A stretch of 64,000 bases of DNA from Gemmatimonadota bacterium (GCA_003222195.1 QHVB01000029.1:1-64000); one strand, 5' to 3'; counted from the first letter of the stretch, positions 22,562 to 32,330 are shown. Notes: generated from the letters alone by a model not told the origin. Program-made: numbers and translations.

Positions 22562-24364
22562 CTAGTTAGTGAAGAACCACCGGGCGCCATACTGCTGGGC
22601 CGCCTTGGGATAGCCCAGGCCCTCCACGTAGCTCGAGCGCATGACGTTGATGTTCTGGACGGCCCAGAAAATCGTGACCCCCGCGAGCTGTATCTCCAAG
22701 TTGGTGTTGACGAAGCTCGATCCGGTCATGGCGCGCTGGGCCCCCGTCGCGCGATCGATGCCGCCGAGTGTCGCGTGGCTCCACGATTCCATCGCGACCT
22801 CGCCGCGCAGCGCGAAGATCCCGCTCTTGAAGACGCGCCAAAACTTCGAATAGAAGCTCAGGGACACGAGGCCGTGTCGCGGCGGCTCGAAGTCGCCACC
22901 GCCCACGACCGGATCGAAATACCAGCCGGACAGCCGAAATCCGGGCGCGATGCGAAGCGACCCATGTGCCGCGACGAATTCCGTGCGCGGCGTCGGATTC
23001 AGCGAATCCACCGTGCTGATGCCGGCCGCGAACCCGAGGGGTGCGAACGGATCGCGCCGGCCGCGGCCGACTTCGAGGGTGATGAGGCGGTTGTCGAGCC
23101 CGATCCAGCCAGCGACGTCCAGCGTCCGCTGCAACTGATCGGTCGTGACCAACGGTGACTGCGCGTCGTCCTGCCAGGCGACTTCGGCGCGCGCCGACAA
23201 TCCGAGCAGAAGTGTGATCCCTGCAGCCCCAAAGGCACGGACGCCGGTGCGATTTCCCGTATACACGGTCCGCCGCACAGTTCCGGCGAGCGTGAACGGA
23301 CGAAGCGGCATCCAGCCCGCCTGCGCCTCGAGCTGTTGTGGCAGCCCGGCGGCGCCGAATCGCGCCGTACCGGCGATGGTCGCGTTGCGCCACGCCTGGC
23401 TGACCACCAGGTTCGCGGCGGACACGTTGCGTCGCGCGACTAACGTGTCTTGACTGATGCCGCTGGTACCGAGTGTCGCCGTGAGGCGCCACCCCCGGCC
23501 GTCGTCGCGTTGCGCGACGAAGACGCTTAGGAGGCGATCGCGGCGATCCTGTCGCCAACCCTCCACTTGGTTGCCGCTCGCCCGGTGCCAACTGGAGCTC
23601 GCGATCTGAAACGATGCGCCGACCAGCCCGTCGGGCGGGACGTACTCCGCTTTGAACCAGATATCGCTGGTGCCAAACGACGTCGTGGTGTTTGCGACGG
23701 GACCCGTGCCGATACTGGCCCAGTCAGCGAGAAACGAGACGCCGAGTCCCGAGCGCGTTCGCGTGGCATACCCGGCGCGGTAGTCGGCGATATCCTGCTG
23801 GCCCGTGACGACGCCGAGCTGCGTGAGCGGCGCCGTCGAGCGGTTTTGCGCCGTGACCAGATACACCCGCAGCGTAGCCGGCAGCACGATGACATCCACA
23901 CGTTCCACGGGGCCCAGGGGGATGCGGGCGGGATCGAGGTAGATCGAGTCGCGTCCGAGGGGCACCATCGGTACGCCGTCCCAGTACACCTCCAGCGATG
24001 CCGGGCCGCGGCCGCCGTAGAGGGCGATCTCCGCCTGACCGTACCAGCCGCCCCGCGCGATGTAGATGCCAGGGATATGGATGAGCAAATCGCTGAGCGT
24101 ACGCGCGCCGGAGAGCAGGATGGAATCATTGGTGAACGTGTAACGCGTGTGCTTCGGAAGCGGACCGGGGACGATGGCGGGGCCGAAAACGGGGAGCAAC
24201 GCGGCGCTCGTATCGCGGGCGGTCGTGTCTCTTGCTGTCGTGGTATCGCGTACCGTCGTGTCGGTCCGGGCCCGCCCCTCACGCCGGCGCGTGGTGTCGA
24301 CCTGGGCCGCCAGCATGCCAGGCAGCAGCGCGAGGGCGAGGAGGCCCCCCCCCGCGCGGATCAG
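22562..24364 (-). CDS. TonB-dependent-receptor-like outer membrane protein
   Basis: An exported protein of about 600 residues. After a signal peptide (LLALALLPGMLAAQ) comes a Thr/Asp/Arg-rich linker (TTVRDTTTARDTTARDT). A plug-like domain follows (about 75-190; LSDLLIHIPGIYIARGG, EVYWDGVPM, ERVDVIVLP), then a long run of alternating strands ending in aromatic WFFTN, as in beta-barrels. No ATG, GTG or TTG lies near the signal peptide in frame; a CTG at 24364 forms CTGA with the pepA stop and is taken as the start. Nine Gs follow within the signal region. The substrate is unknown. Confidence 0.72.
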   Translation of the reverse strand: MIRAGGGLLALALLPGMLAAQVDTTRRREGRARTDTTVRDTTTARDTTARDTSAALLPVFGPAIVPGPLPKHTRYTFTNDSILLSGARTLSDLLIHIPGIYIARGGWYGQAEIALYGGRGPASLEVYWDGVPMVPLGRDSIYLDPARIPLGPVERVDVIVLPATLRVYLVTAQNRSTAPLTQLGVVTGQQDIADYRAGYATRTRSGLGVSFLADWASIGTGPVANTTTSFGTSDIWFKAEYVPPDGLVGASFQIASSSWHRASGNQVEGWRQDRRDRLLSVFVAQRDDGRGWRLTATLGTSGISQDTLVARRNVSAANLVVSQAWRNATIAGTARFGAAGLPQQLEAQAGWMPLRPFTLAGTVRRTVYTGNRTGVRAFGAAGITLLLGLSARAEVAWQDDAQSPLVTTDQLQRTLDVAGWIGLDNRLITLEVGRGRRDPFAPLGFAAGISTVDSLNPTPRTEFVAAHGSLRIAPGFRLSGWYFDPVVGGGDFEPPRHGLVSLSFYSKFWRVFKSGIFALRGEVAMESWSHATLGGIDRATGAQRAMTGSSFVNTNLEIQLAGVTIFWAVQNINVMRSSYVEGLGYPKAAQQYGARWFFTN

Positions 24365-25827
24365 GCGCCGGCGCGTTTGAGCAGAAATTCGGTGAATAGC
24401 CGGACACCGATCGCCGTGGGGCCCTTCGCGTGGCTCACGCCCTCCCCCTCGAGGTACGCGGTCCCGGCGATGTCGAGATGCACCCACGGGAAGCTGCCGT
24501 CCACGAACTCGCGGAGGAACCACGCGCCGGCGATCGTGCCGGCGGCGCGACCGCCCGAGTTCTTGACGTCGGCCACATCGGATTTCAGCAGCTCGCGATA
24601 GTCGTCCCAGAGCGGCAGCGGCCAGCAGCGCTCGCCGGCCCGCTCACCGGCGTCGCGCACCTCGGCGAGCAGCGCTTCGTCATTCCCCAACATGCCGATG
24701 GCGTGGTGGCCCAGCGCGATCACGACCGCGCCCGTCAACGTGGCGGCATCGATCGCCGCCGCCGGTTTGAAGCGCCGGGCGTAGGAGAGGGCGTCGGACA
24801 GAATGAGCCGCCCTTCCGCATCGGTGTTGATGATTTCGATGGTCTTGCCGAGGTGGCTCTTCACGACGTCGCCCGGTTTGATCGCCGTGCCCGACGGAAG
24901 GTTTTCGGTGGCGGGGATCAGTCCGACGACGTTGATCTTTGGCTTGAGCCGTCCGAGCACCTCGAACGTGCCCAGCACGGCCGTGGCGCCCGATTTGTCG
25001 AACTTCATGTCCTCCATGTTCAGCGCCGGCTTGATCGAGATACCGCCGGAATCGAACGTCACGCCCTTGCCGATGAGGACGATCGGCGCGCCACTTCCGC
25101 CCTGATACTCCAGCACGATAAACCGTGGCTCTTCGGCACTGCCTTGCGCGACGGCGAGGAGCGCGCCCATCCCTTCCTTCTTTATCTGCGCGAGATCGAG
25201 AATCGTCACGCCGAACTTGTACTTCTCGGCGAGCTTGCGGGCTTGGTCGGCGAGGTAGCTCGGCGTGCAAACGTTGCCCGGCTGCATCTGCAGATTCCGC
25301 GTGAACAGATACCCGGCCGCGATCGCGTCGCCGATGCGGCGTCCCGCCTCAGCTTCCTCTTTGTCGCCCGGCTCGACGATCAGCTCGACCGATTCCAGCT
25401 CTGGCTTGGGGTCCTCCGGCTGCTTCTTGAGCTCGGTGAACTGCCAGCCGCCTTGTGCCGCACCCTCGATCAGGACCTGGGCCAGCTCTGCGGCGCCGAG
25501 GCCCGCCCGTGCTTCTTTCGCGACGGTGATGGAGAGCGCCTTCGTGCCGAGCCCGCGCGCGCGCTTGGCCGCGATGGCCGCGCCGCGGCGGATGGCGCTG
25601 CGCGTGACCTCGCTCGTCTTGCCGACGCCCACGAGCAGGAGGCGCTCCGCCTTGGCGACGCCGTAGACGAGCAGCGTTTCGTCTTTCTTGCCCTTGTAGT
25701 CGCCCGTGGCGAACGCGCGCTCGAGACTGCTGTCCTTGAGCGGCTGCGCGCCGCCCTGCGACACCATGATGGCGAGCAGTGGCGTTTCTGCGCTGCTGAT
25801 CGTCTTCGTCGAGATGGCAGTCTTCAT
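24361..25827 (-). CDS. pepA: Leucyl aminopeptidase (M17)
   Basis: This cytosolic two-metal aminopeptidase releases N-terminal residues. The N-terminal macro-like domain runs to about 165. The catalytic half has [18 protein letters not shown], the M17 signature [14 protein letters not shown], and [12 protein letters not shown]. At 488 residues it is normal. It overlaps icd (ATGA) upstream and the receptor-like gene (CTGA) downstream. Confidence 0.95.
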   Translation of the reverse strand: MKTAISTKTISSAETPLLAIMVSQGGAQPLKDSSLERAFATGDYKGKKDETLLVYGVAKAERLLLVGVGKTSEVTRSAIRRGAAIAAKRARGLGTKALSITVAKEARAGLGAAELAQVLIEGAAQGGWQFTELKKQPEDPKPELESVELIVEPGDKEEAEAGRRIGDAIAAGYLFTRNLQMQPGNVCTPSYLADQARKLAEKYKFGVTILDLAQIKKEGMGALLAVAQGSAEEPRFIVLEYQGGSGAPIVLIGKGVTFDSGGISIKPALNMEDMKFDKSGATAVLGTFEVLGRLKPKINVVGLIPATENLPSGTAIKPGDVVKSHLGKTIEIINTDAEGRLILSDALSYARRFKPAAAIDAATLTGAVVIALGHHAIGMLGNDEALLAEVRDAGERAGERCWPLPLWDDYRELLKSDVADVKNSGGRAAGTIAGAWFLREFVDGSFPWVHLDIAGTAYLEGEGVSHAKGPTAIGVRLFTEFLLKRAGA

Positions 25828-27071
25828 GCGAGGTGCTCGATGATCGCGTCGGCGAAGGCCGAGGTGGATACCTCGGTGGAGCCCGGCATCTGCCGCGCGA
25901 GATCGTAGGTGACGCGCCGCGCCCCGATCGCCCCTTCGAGTCCGTGCACAATCGCACTGGCGACGTCGTCCCAGCCCAGCTCCTCGAACATCATCACGCC
26001 CGAGAGGATCACGCTGCTGGGATTGATCTTGTCCTGCCCCGCGTACTTGGGCGCCGTGCCGTGCGTCGCTTCGAACACCGCATAGCCGTCACCCACATTG
26101 CCGCCTGGCGCGAGGCCCAGGCCGCCGACCTGCGCGGCGGCTGCATCGGACAGGTAGTCGCCGTTGAGATTGGGCGAGGCGATGACGGTATATTCGTCCG
26201 GCCGCAGCAACAACTGCTGGAACATGGAATCCGCGATGCGGTCCTTGATCGTGACCTTGCCGGCGTCTGCTTTGCGCTTGCCGCCCTCCGCCTCCGGTAC
26301 CGTGTGATCGCCAAAGCGTTCCTTCGCGATTTCGTATCCCCAGTCGCGGAAAGCGCCTTCGGTGAACTTCATGATGTTGCCTTTGTGCACCAGCGTGACG
26401 GACGGCAGGCGGCGCCGGATGGCGTGCTGAATCGCCTTGGTGATCAACCGCTGCGACCCGAACTTGGACATCGGTTTGATCCCGATCGCGCTCCCCTCGC
26501 GGATCTTGGCGCCGAACCGACGGCTGAGGAACTCGATGACCGCGTCCGCCTCGGCGCTTTGGGCCTTGTATTCGATGCCCGCGTACACGTCCTCGATGTT
26601 CTCGCGGAAGATGATGATGTTGAGTTTGCCGGGCTCTTTCATCGGCGAGGGCACGCCCTCGAAGTAGCGGACGGGCCGGATGCAGGCGTACAGGTCGAGG
26701 ATTTGGCGGAGCGCGACGTTGAGCGAGCGGATCCCGCCGCCCACGGGCGTCGTAAGCGGACCTTTGATCGCCACCCGGTGCTCGCGGATGACGTCGAGCG
26801 TTTCTGACGGGAGCCAGTTGCCGCTCTGGCTGAACGCCTTTTCGCCGGCCAGCACTTCGTGCCAGACGACGCTGCGCCTGCCCCCGGACGTCGTGGAGAC
26901 GGCGGCGTCGAATACCTTGGATGCCGCGCGCCAGATGTCGGGTCCGGTGCCATCGCCTTCGATGAACGGGATGATGGGATGGTCGGGAACGATCCAGCGG
27001 CCGTCTCGATAGTCGATTTTGGCGCCGACGGCCCCGCCGCGACGGCCTTCAATCTGGGATCGCATCGCCAC
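25824..27071 (-). CDS. icd: Isocitrate dehydrogenase (NADP+)
   Basis: This TCA-cycle enzyme makes 2-oxoglutarate. At 415 residues it is the homodimeric bacterial type. Landmarks are [14 protein letters not shown], the isocitrate-binding [26 protein letters not shown], and [19 protein letters not shown] with the metal Asp pair. [15 protein letters not shown] marks the coenzyme site. The start is GTG 27071 or ATG 27065. It appears to be the first gene of the long minus-strand operon. Confidence 0.95.
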   Translation of the reverse strand: MAMRSQIEGRRGGAVGAKIDYRDGRWIVPDHPIIPFIEGDGTGPDIWRAASKVFDAAVSTTSGGRRSVVWHEVLAGEKAFSQSGNWLPSETLDVIREHRVAIKGPLTTPVGGGIRSLNVALRQILDLYACIRPVRYFEGVPSPMKEPGKLNIIIFRENIEDVYAGIEYKAQSAEADAVIEFLSRRFGAKIREGSAIGIKPMSKFGSQRLITKAIQHAIRRRLPSVTLVHKGNIMKFTEGAFRDWGYEIAKERFGDHTVPEAEGGKRKADAGKVTIKDRIADSMFQQLLLRPDEYTVIASPNLNGDYLSDAAAAQVGGLGLAPGGNVGDGYAVFEATHGTAPKYAGQDKINPSSVILSGVMMFEELGWDDVASAIVHGLEGAIGARRVTYDLARQMPGSTEVSTSAFADAIIEHLA

Positions 27072-27132
27072 AGTTTACAACAAAAACGTGACCTGCGGGA
27101 ACGGCGCCGGGTACTATGGGTAGGGGACAGAC

Positions 27133-27576
27133 ATGCGAATTACACACTCACGCGTCATCGTAACCCTACTCACCGGACTCGCCGCTGGCTGCACGGGCAC
27201 CGGTTCCGGCTTACGGGGCATCACCGGTGGCAACGGTGGTGGCGGCAATGGTGGATCGCCGGTGTTGGCGTTCTTCGTCCAGCCAAACTCCGCCAACGTC
27301 GGTCAGGTCATCAGTCCACCCGTCGAAGTCGTCGTGCGCGATTCCCTCGGCAGTACCGATAGCTCGTTCACCGGCACGGTTAGCGTCGCGCTCGCGTCCA
27401 ATTCGACTGGCGCGACGTTGAGCGGCACGACGGTGGTGCGACCAGTCAACGGGATCGCGAGCTTTTCGAGTCTTTCCATTGATAAGGCAGGGACCTACAC
27501 CCTGAGCGCGAGCTCGAGCGGCGCCGCGACAGTGACCAGCTCGGCGTTCTCAATCTCCACCGTCACGACTCCCTGA
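27133..27576 (+). CDS. Small lipoprotein with an Ig-like domain
   Basis: A 147-residue exported protein with a lipoprotein signal ending at C20 (LLTGLAAGC). A glycine-rich spacer (GGNGGGGNGG) is followed by a single bacterial Ig-like domain (about 43-145) with VEVVVRDSLGS and GTVSVALASNSTGATLSGTT. This form is typical of surface or adhesion-related domains. A possible promoter (-10 TACTAT at 27113-27118) precedes it. It is divergent from icd and convergent with the propeller gene. Its role is unknown. Confidence 0.65.
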   Translation: MRITHSRVIVTLLTGLAAGCTGTGSGLRGITGGNGGGGNGGSPVLAFFVQPNSANVGQVISPPVEVVVRDSLGSTDSSFTGTVSVALASNSTGATLSGTTVVRPVNGIASFSSLSIDKAGTYTLSASSSGAATVTSSAFSISTVTTP

Positions 27577-27580
27577 TCCG

Positions 27581-29548
27581 TTAGAGCTTGTAGCCCGCCA
27601 GCGTTCCGGCCGTCGTCTGCAGAAACAGCATGCCCGCAATGTCGTCGACCGCATACACAGGCTCGCGCTGCTTGCCGAGGTCCACGCGTGAGCGCGGCTG
27701 CGCGCTGTCCTTGTCGATTTGCAGGAGCACGTTGCCGTTCCCATCGGGCGAGCGCGTCAGCATGAACACGGAGCTCGGCGTCGCGAGCGACGCCTTGAAG
27801 CGTTTCGAGGCCATGGCGCTGGCCTGGGTCGAATAGCCCGTCAGCTGTGCCCCGCCCTGCGAGTACGCGGCCGCCATTTGACTGGTGAGCCGTTTGGCCG
27901 TCGTATCGGTCGCCTGGCGCGACATCTGTGCAAACGCGTCGCCATACGACGACGCCGCGGCGCCGTACAGTCCCGCGCGCACCGAATTGATCCGGTACAG
28001 CGCGCGTAGCAGCCCCGGCAGCTGCGGCGCGGGATGATACACCTGCTGTTTGATCTGCCCGTCGCGACCAACGATGACCACGTTCTGCGAGGAGCTCAGC
28101 ACGATGCCGGCCGTGCGCACTTCGAGCACGGTCGGGTCCTCGTCGCCCTGGAGCTTGATCTCGCCGCCGAGCGGGCGGTACGTGCCGTCCTGCCGATCGA
28201 CTGCATAAAGATGGCGGTCCTTGGCCGCGAATACGTACAACGTGCGACCATCCACCGCATGCACCATGGTGGATGATTTGGTGCCTTCGATCGCGTCTTT
28301 GTACTTCGGCGCGCCACTCGACAGGTCGATGATGTTGGCTTCGCCGTTCGTCGCGGCATCGGAGCGCGAGAGGTACAGCAGTCCCGCGGGAATCAGTTCC
28401 GCATAGGTCAGCTGGCCTTTGATCTTCACGTCCTTCTCGAGTCGCAGGGTCGCGGTTGCCACGTTCAGCACGTTCACGAACGTGCGGGACTCCGCGTCGA
28501 CGGCGAGCACGACCGCGTCGCCCGCGATCAGGGCGTCCTTCACCGTACCGCGCATGCGCAGCGGCTTCGCCGCGATCATCGCGCCGTCGTCAAAGCGCGC
28601 GACGTTGAGCCCGGTCTGCACCACGCCGTTGATGATGCGGACGTTGCCCGTCGCCTGATCGGGGGGCGGGCTTTCGGGAAGCATGATGATGCCCGCCGGA
28701 TGCTGCACGATGTCGCGGATCCAGCCATCGATGTTGGCCGGCTTCGCCCACAGCGGTTGGCCGTCGGCCAGGCGATAGGCCATGAGGCGGTCGTCGTAGC
28801 TCACGTAGATGCGGTCGTTCTTGGCGAGCGACGGATAGAGTCGCACCTTGTGCGGCACTGCGCCCGAGCGCGCCATCGGCATGGTTGCCGTCCAGCGGAT
28901 CGCGCCGGTTTTCGCATCGAGTGCGCGCAGGCCCATCAGCGTGTGCACCACGATCACGTCCGGACCCGCTTGCAGTACTTCCAGCGTCGTCGCGGCCGAG
29001 GCCATGCGCACCAGCCCCTGCATGAGGCCGCCGAGGCCGCCGCGCTTCTGCTCGGTCTGCTGGAACAGCGACTCGCTGACCCAGCGCTGGGTCCCCGTGG
29101 CGAGGTCGTAGAGGGCGACGAGCGGAGGTCCTGAGGCGCGCTGACCATGCACCAGCAGCGTCCCGGTCTGGGGCAGCACGCGCCGCGTGACGACGCGCGT
29201 CAGGCCGAGGCGGCGCGAATCGAAGAGCACCGTGCCGGTCACGGGATCGAAGATGAGTGACAAGCCGGGCTTTGCCGCTTCCATGAGCAGTGAACCTTCG
29301 ATCATGTGGACGCTGTCGACGGGAAGCCCGCCCAGCTCGGGCTTCTGCCAGGCGATCTGCCCGCGCTCGATGTCCACTGCCGCCAGCGCGCCGTCAGTCG
29401 AGACGAGGAGCGCGCCGGCGGGGGTGGTCTGTTGCCAGCGAATGTCGCCGCTGAGATGGACGGTCCATGCGGGGACGCTCGCCGTGGGCGTCTGAGGGGC
29501 CGTCGTGGTGGCCGCTTGAAGCAGCAAGAATAAGACCGGCAGACTCAT
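27581..29548 (-). CDS. Exported PQQ-like beta-propeller protein
   Basis: This 655-residue exported protein starts at ATG 29548, five bases after a strong AGGAGGG site, with a signal peptide MSLPVLFLLLQAATTTA. The body has repeated propeller blades of the outer-membrane BamB/PQQ type (ALAAVDIERGQIAWQKPEL, GLRALDAKTGAIRWTATM, MAYRLADGQPLWAKPA). It has no dehydrogenase residues that I can assign, so a scaffold or binding role is more likely than catalysis. Reading the frame further upstream enters the next gene out of frame and is rejected. Confidence 0.75.
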   Translation of the reverse strand: MSLPVLFLLLQAATTTAPQTPTASVPAWTVHLSGDIRWQQTTPAGALLVSTDGALAAVDIERGQIAWQKPELGGLPVDSVHMIEGSLLMEAAKPGLSLIFDPVTGTVLFDSRRLGLTRVVTRRVLPQTGTLLVHGQRASGPPLVALYDLATGTQRWVSESLFQQTEQKRGGLGGLMQGLVRMASAATTLEVLQAGPDVIVVHTLMGLRALDAKTGAIRWTATMPMARSGAVPHKVRLYPSLAKNDRIYVSYDDRLMAYRLADGQPLWAKPANIDGWIRDIVQHPAGIIMLPESPPPDQATGNVRIINGVVQTGLNVARFDDGAMIAAKPLRMRGTVKDALIAGDAVVLAVDAESRTFVNVLNVATATLRLEKDVKIKGQLTYAELIPAGLLYLSRSDAATNGEANIIDLSSGAPKYKDAIEGTKSSTMVHAVDGRTLYVFAAKDRHLYAVDRQDGTYRPLGGEIKLQGDEDPTVLEVRTAGIVLSSSQNVVIVGRDGQIKQQVYHPAPQLPGLLRALYRINSVRAGLYGAAASSYGDAFAQMSRQATDTTAKRLTSQMAAAYSQGGAQLTGYSTQASAMASKRFKASLATPSSVFMLTRSPDGNGNVLLQIDKDSAQPRSRVDLGKQREPVYAVDDIAGMLFLQTTAGTLAGYKL

Positions 29549-29604
29549 GGGTGCCCTCCTGAGAGGCCCCCATATCCCCCAATCGGGTCTCGTCGCGCAA
29601 GTGT

Positions 29605-30621
29605 CTAGGGCGGCGGCGCCTGGCGCCGGAAGCGAACGTCTACCGTCCGTTGCGTTTGGATGCGTGGCGCCTGACCGAAGCGGTACAGCGTGATCGCGCT
29701 GAGCGAATCCTGCAGCGATACGTTGCGGGCAATCGCGCGAAAGCGCGTCCGGAAGCTCACCGCCCGCACGTTGAGCAGCGCGGATCGCTCGGGTCGTGTG
29801 AGCGAGGTCGTGGTGTAGCGCAGCTCGTAGGTGGTCGAGTCGAGATAGGCTGCCCCCGCCATGTCCGCCGATCCAATGCGCGTGGCCGGCTCGAAGTCGA
29901 TGCGCACCAGCGTTTCTCCCCCAATCGTGTCGCGCCCCACCAGATGGAAGCAATGGCTGGCGACAAAGTCGGGGTTGCCTAGATCCTCGAGCTCGGCGCT
30001 GTGGATTACGAGCACGCTGTCGGGCGACCCCCACGCCCCCCAGGCCCGCTCGACGACTCGGCCCACCGCGTAGGGGTGGTGACGGTTGTCGCTGCTGGAG
30101 AACTGCAGCCTCCGGACCACCGGTGGTCCCGTGTCCCCGCGCTGGTTAACGATCCGGTCGGTGAGCTCGAGCGTGTAGCGGAACGGGTAGGTGTCGGCGA
30201 GCAGCTCGAAGCGCCGCGCACTTTCCTGGAGCTGGTCGAACACGGCCCGTAACGTCCTGTCGCTCGAATCGGGCGCGCCGGGATTCGTGCATTGGCCGGC
30301 GGAGATCGTCACGGGCGGAAGGTCAATCGCGAGGTGGTGCAGCACGATCCGCACACTCGTCGCGCTGTCGCCGGCGATGACGAGCTGCGTGTCGAGCGGG
30401 GCGTAGCCGATTTGACGAACGCTGAGGACGTAGGTACCCGGCTGCGCGATGTCGATTGAAAATCCGCCGCGGGCGTCGGTGAATCGCTTGCCGAAGCCTG
30501 GATAGAGCGTCACGATGCTGAAGCCGAGGGGTTCGCCGGATTCCGCGGCGCTGACGGTGCCGCGGAGCGTGAGTTGCGCAGAGCTGAGCTGCGTGAGCGC
30601 CAGCGGCACGCAGCAGAACAT
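29605..30621 (-). CDS. Exported protein with carboxypeptidase-regulatory-like domain
   Basis: About 338 residues. A signal-like start (MFCCVPLALTQLSSAQ) leads into a CarboxypepD_reg-like beta sandwich (about 16-105: LTLRGTVSAAESGEPLGFS, GGFSIDIAQPGTYVLSVRQIGY). A longer unassigned beta-rich part follows. Such domains often precede outer-membrane barrels, but no barrel is present here. ATG 30621 lies 7 bases after the tRNA-Leu gene; an earlier in-frame ATG at 30654 lies inside that tRNA and gives a better signal peptide (MRVRLSPRASAMFCC). The end is 57 bases before the propeller gene start. Confidence 0.6.
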   Translation of the reverse strand: MFCCVPLALTQLSSAQLTLRGTVSAAESGEPLGFSIVTLYPGFGKRFTDARGGFSIDIAQPGTYVLSVRQIGYAPLDTQLVIAGDSATSVRIVLHHLAIDLPPVTISAGQCTNPGAPDSSDRTLRAVFDQLQESARRFELLADTYPFRYTLELTDRIVNQRGDTGPPVVRRLQFSSSDNRHHPYAVGRVVERAWGAWGSPDSVLVIHSAELEDLGNPDFVASHCFHLVGRDTIGGETLVRIDFEPATRIGSADMAGAAYLDSTTYELRYTTTSLTRPERSALLNVRAVSFRTRFRAIARNVSLQDSLSAITLYRFGQAPRIQTQRTVDVRFRRQAPPP

Positions 30622-30627
30622 GGCTGA

Positions 30628-30710
30628 TGCCCGAGGAGAGAGTCGAACTCTCATGGGGTTGCCCCCGACGGATTTTGAGTCCGTTGCGTCTGCCATTCCG
30701 CCACTCGGGC
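30628..30710 (-). tRNA. tRNA-Leu (anticodon CAA)
   Basis: An 83-base class II tRNA. The acceptor arms GCCCGAG and CTCGGGC pair. The D region GGCGGAATGGCAGACGC leads to an anticodon stem ACGGA/TCCGT enclosing CTCAAAA, giving anticodon CAA. A long variable arm and the T loop GTTCGACTC follow. CCA is not encoded. A -10-like TATATT lies at 30732-30727. Class II form plus CAA supports leucine. Confidence 0.93.
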
Positions 30711-30747
30711 CGATCTCAGCGCGCGAAATATACCTACGGAAACAACA

Positions 30748-30781
30748 TGCGGCCGCCACGGAGCAACACGTGGCGGCCGCA
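30748..30781 (-). terminator. Perfect-stem terminator after the Spy-like gene
   Basis: Two 13-base arms (30748-30760 and 30769-30781) pair perfectly around an 8-base loop. On the minus strand the hairpin is followed by TGTTGTTTCC. It lies 21 bases after the Spy-like stop and upstream of the tRNA, so it separates the two units. Confidence 0.75.
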
Positions 30782-30801
30782 CTCAGTCTAGAGTTCCTCT
30801 G

Positions 30802-31359
30802 CTAGATCCCGCGCCGCCGCCCACCCCTGAGCCGCGGCCCGGGCGCGCCCATCCCACGACGCGGTGCGATTCCCCGCTGCTCCCGGCGCTCCATCCGCAT
30901 CTCGACGATGCGCCGCATGAATTGCTCGCGCATCTGCTGATACCGCGCGCGCTGCACGGGATTGAGATAGCCGGACATTTCCTGATCTTCATCCTGCTCG
31001 ATCCGGACCATCTCCCCCCGGCCGGCGCGCATGCCGTCCATGAGCTTCCGCACACTGTCGGAGTTTGCGGCGATGCCCGGCTGCATCTGATCGTCGAGCG
31101 CGCGACGCCGCTCCATCTGCTGCTGCATCAAGGAGCGGCGGCGGGTGCCGAACTTCTCCTGCGTGGCGCGCAGCTTGGACGACTGGTCGGGCGTCAGCTT
31201 CAGATCCTCCTGCACGCGACGTCCGAACGCCGAATCGATCCGCGCGCGCAACTGTCGCGCCTCCGCGGAATCGCCGCGCTGGCGCACACTATCGCGCTGC
31301 TGACCCGAGAGACTCGGCGCGAGCAGGACGGCAAGGCTGAGAACCAGATACCGCGTCAT
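30802..31359 (-). CDS. Spy/CpxP-like periplasmic LTxxQ protein
   Basis: This 185-residue exported protein has a signal peptide ending in LSGQQ and a highly charged helical mature region. The LTxxQ-type motifs LTPDQ (about residue 55) and LNPVQRARYQQ (about 131) are the Spy/CpxP signature. Spy is an ATP-independent chaperone, and CpxP senses envelope stress. It abuts the anti-sigma-like gene (TAA directly followed by ATG). The link to ECF sigma control suggests an envelope stress or metal response like the CnrXYH or Cpx type. Its C-terminus is unusually Arg/Gly-rich. Confidence 0.75.
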   Translation of the reverse strand: MTRYLVLSLAVLLAPSLSGQQRDSVRQRGDSAEARQLRARIDSAFGRRVQEDLKLTPDQSSKLRATQEKFGTRRRSLMQQQMERRRALDDQMQPGIAANSDSVRKLMDGMRAGRGEMVRIEQDEDQEMSGYLNPVQRARYQQMREQFMRRIVEMRMERREQRGIAPRRGMGAPGPRLRGGRRRGI

Positions 31360-31782
31360 TTATCCCTCCAAGGAGCGCAGCACCGCACGCAGCTGGCGCG
31401 CATCGAGGTCGCGGAGATCGGTATTGCCCTCCGGTGCGGCAACGCTGTCACTCTTTACGAGCTCGTCGAACGTCGCGAGGACGTCCCGCAACTGCTCCGT
31501 CGAGAGATCGTTCAAGTCATCGGCGACGAAGTGGGCGCCGTGTGCGGGACTGTCGCCGGAGCGCGTCGGGGTTAGCCGAGAGACTACCACTGAGCCTCCC
31601 ACGAGGACGACGAGGGCGGCCGCAATCCTGAGCCACGTCTGCTGGATCCAGACGATGCGGCGCACCGGCTGCTCACGCAGCCGCTCGACCACTTTCCGCG
31701 CGGTCGCCTCGACATCGAGTCGCTCCGCGGCCCGCGCCCCCAGCCGTTTGGCCAGATTCTCCAGCCTCGCTTCGTCGTTCAT
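31360..31782 (-). CDS. Putative membrane anti-sigma factor
   Basis: A 140-residue protein with a charged cytoplasmic N-terminus (about 1-45), a single membrane segment (about 47-67, WLRIAAALVVLVGGSVVV) and an extracytoplasmic tail. It overlaps an ECF sigma gene (ATGA) and precedes a Spy-like sensor or chaperone gene. This layout, more than sequence similarity, supports an anti-sigma role. No zinc-binding HxxxCxxC motif is seen, so it is not a ZAS-type anti-sigma. Confidence 0.6.
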   Translation of the reverse strand: MNDEARLENLAKRLGARAAERLDVEATARKVVERLREQPVRRIVWIQQTWLRIAAALVVLVGGSVVVSRLTPTRSGDSPAHGAHFVADDLNDLSTEQLRDVLATFDELVKSDSVAAPEGNTDLRDLDARQLRAVLRSLEG

Positions 31783-32330
31783 TCAACGATCTCCTTCAGC
31801 TTCCGCACTGCGTGATGGTAATGCACTCTCGCTGCCCCCGGCGTCGTGTGTAACGCCGCCGCGATCTCGTCGTACTCGAGTCCTTGCTGTGCCCGCAGCA
31901 GGAACACTTCCCGCTGCAGCCTTGGCAACTTCTGCAATCCCGCCGCGAGCAACTCTTCCGCTTCGCTCGCCTCGGCATGTTCGTGCGGGTCACCGGTGAC
32001 ATCGCGCACGGCCTCATCCAACGGCATCACTTTGCGTCGCGCCGCGCGGCGCCCGAAATCCTTCAGCACGTTGCCGCCGATCGTCAGCAGCCAGGTGCGA
32101 AACTGGCATTGCCCGCGGAACCGGTCCACGCTGCGAAACGCGCGGATGAACGTCTCCTGCACCAGATCGTCCACGTCCGCTTCGGGCGCTCCCGCCCCGG
32201 CGAGAAAACGCGCCAGAGGCCGGGCGTGGCGCCCGACGAGCTCGGCCGCCGCCTGTTCATCTCCCGATTGCCACGCGAGTATCAGCGCGGCGTCGCTGGA
32301 TGTCTCGGATAGCGGCAGAGGGTGCGCCAT
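31779..32330 (-). CDS. ECF-type RNA polymerase sigma factor
   Basis: A 183-residue sigma-70 family protein with only regions 2 and 4. Region 2 has VDDLVQETFIRAFRSVDRF and CQFRTWLLTIGGNVLKDF; region 4 has LPRLQREVFLLRAQQGLEYDEIA (in parts) and AARVHYHHAVRKLKE. It heads the sigma/anti-sigma/Spy-like operon, the usual self-regulated arrangement. Its target promoter was not identified; the gap to the divergent tetR holds only about 100 bases. Confidence 0.9.
   Translation of the reverse strand: MAHPLPLSETSSDAALILAWQSGDEQAAAELVGRHARPLARFLAGAGAPEADVDDLVQETFIRAFRSVDRFRGQCQFRTWLLTIGGNVLKDFGRRAARRKVMPLDEAVRDVTGDPHEHAEASEAEELLAAGLQKLPRLQREVFLLRAQQGLEYDEIAAALHTTPGAARVHYHHAVRKLKEIVE

Noticed and set aside
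27581-30034. Propeller gene extended to 817 codons
   Set aside because: The extra N-terminus is the neighbouring gene out of frame. ATG 29548 has a strong ribosome-binding site and a signal peptide.
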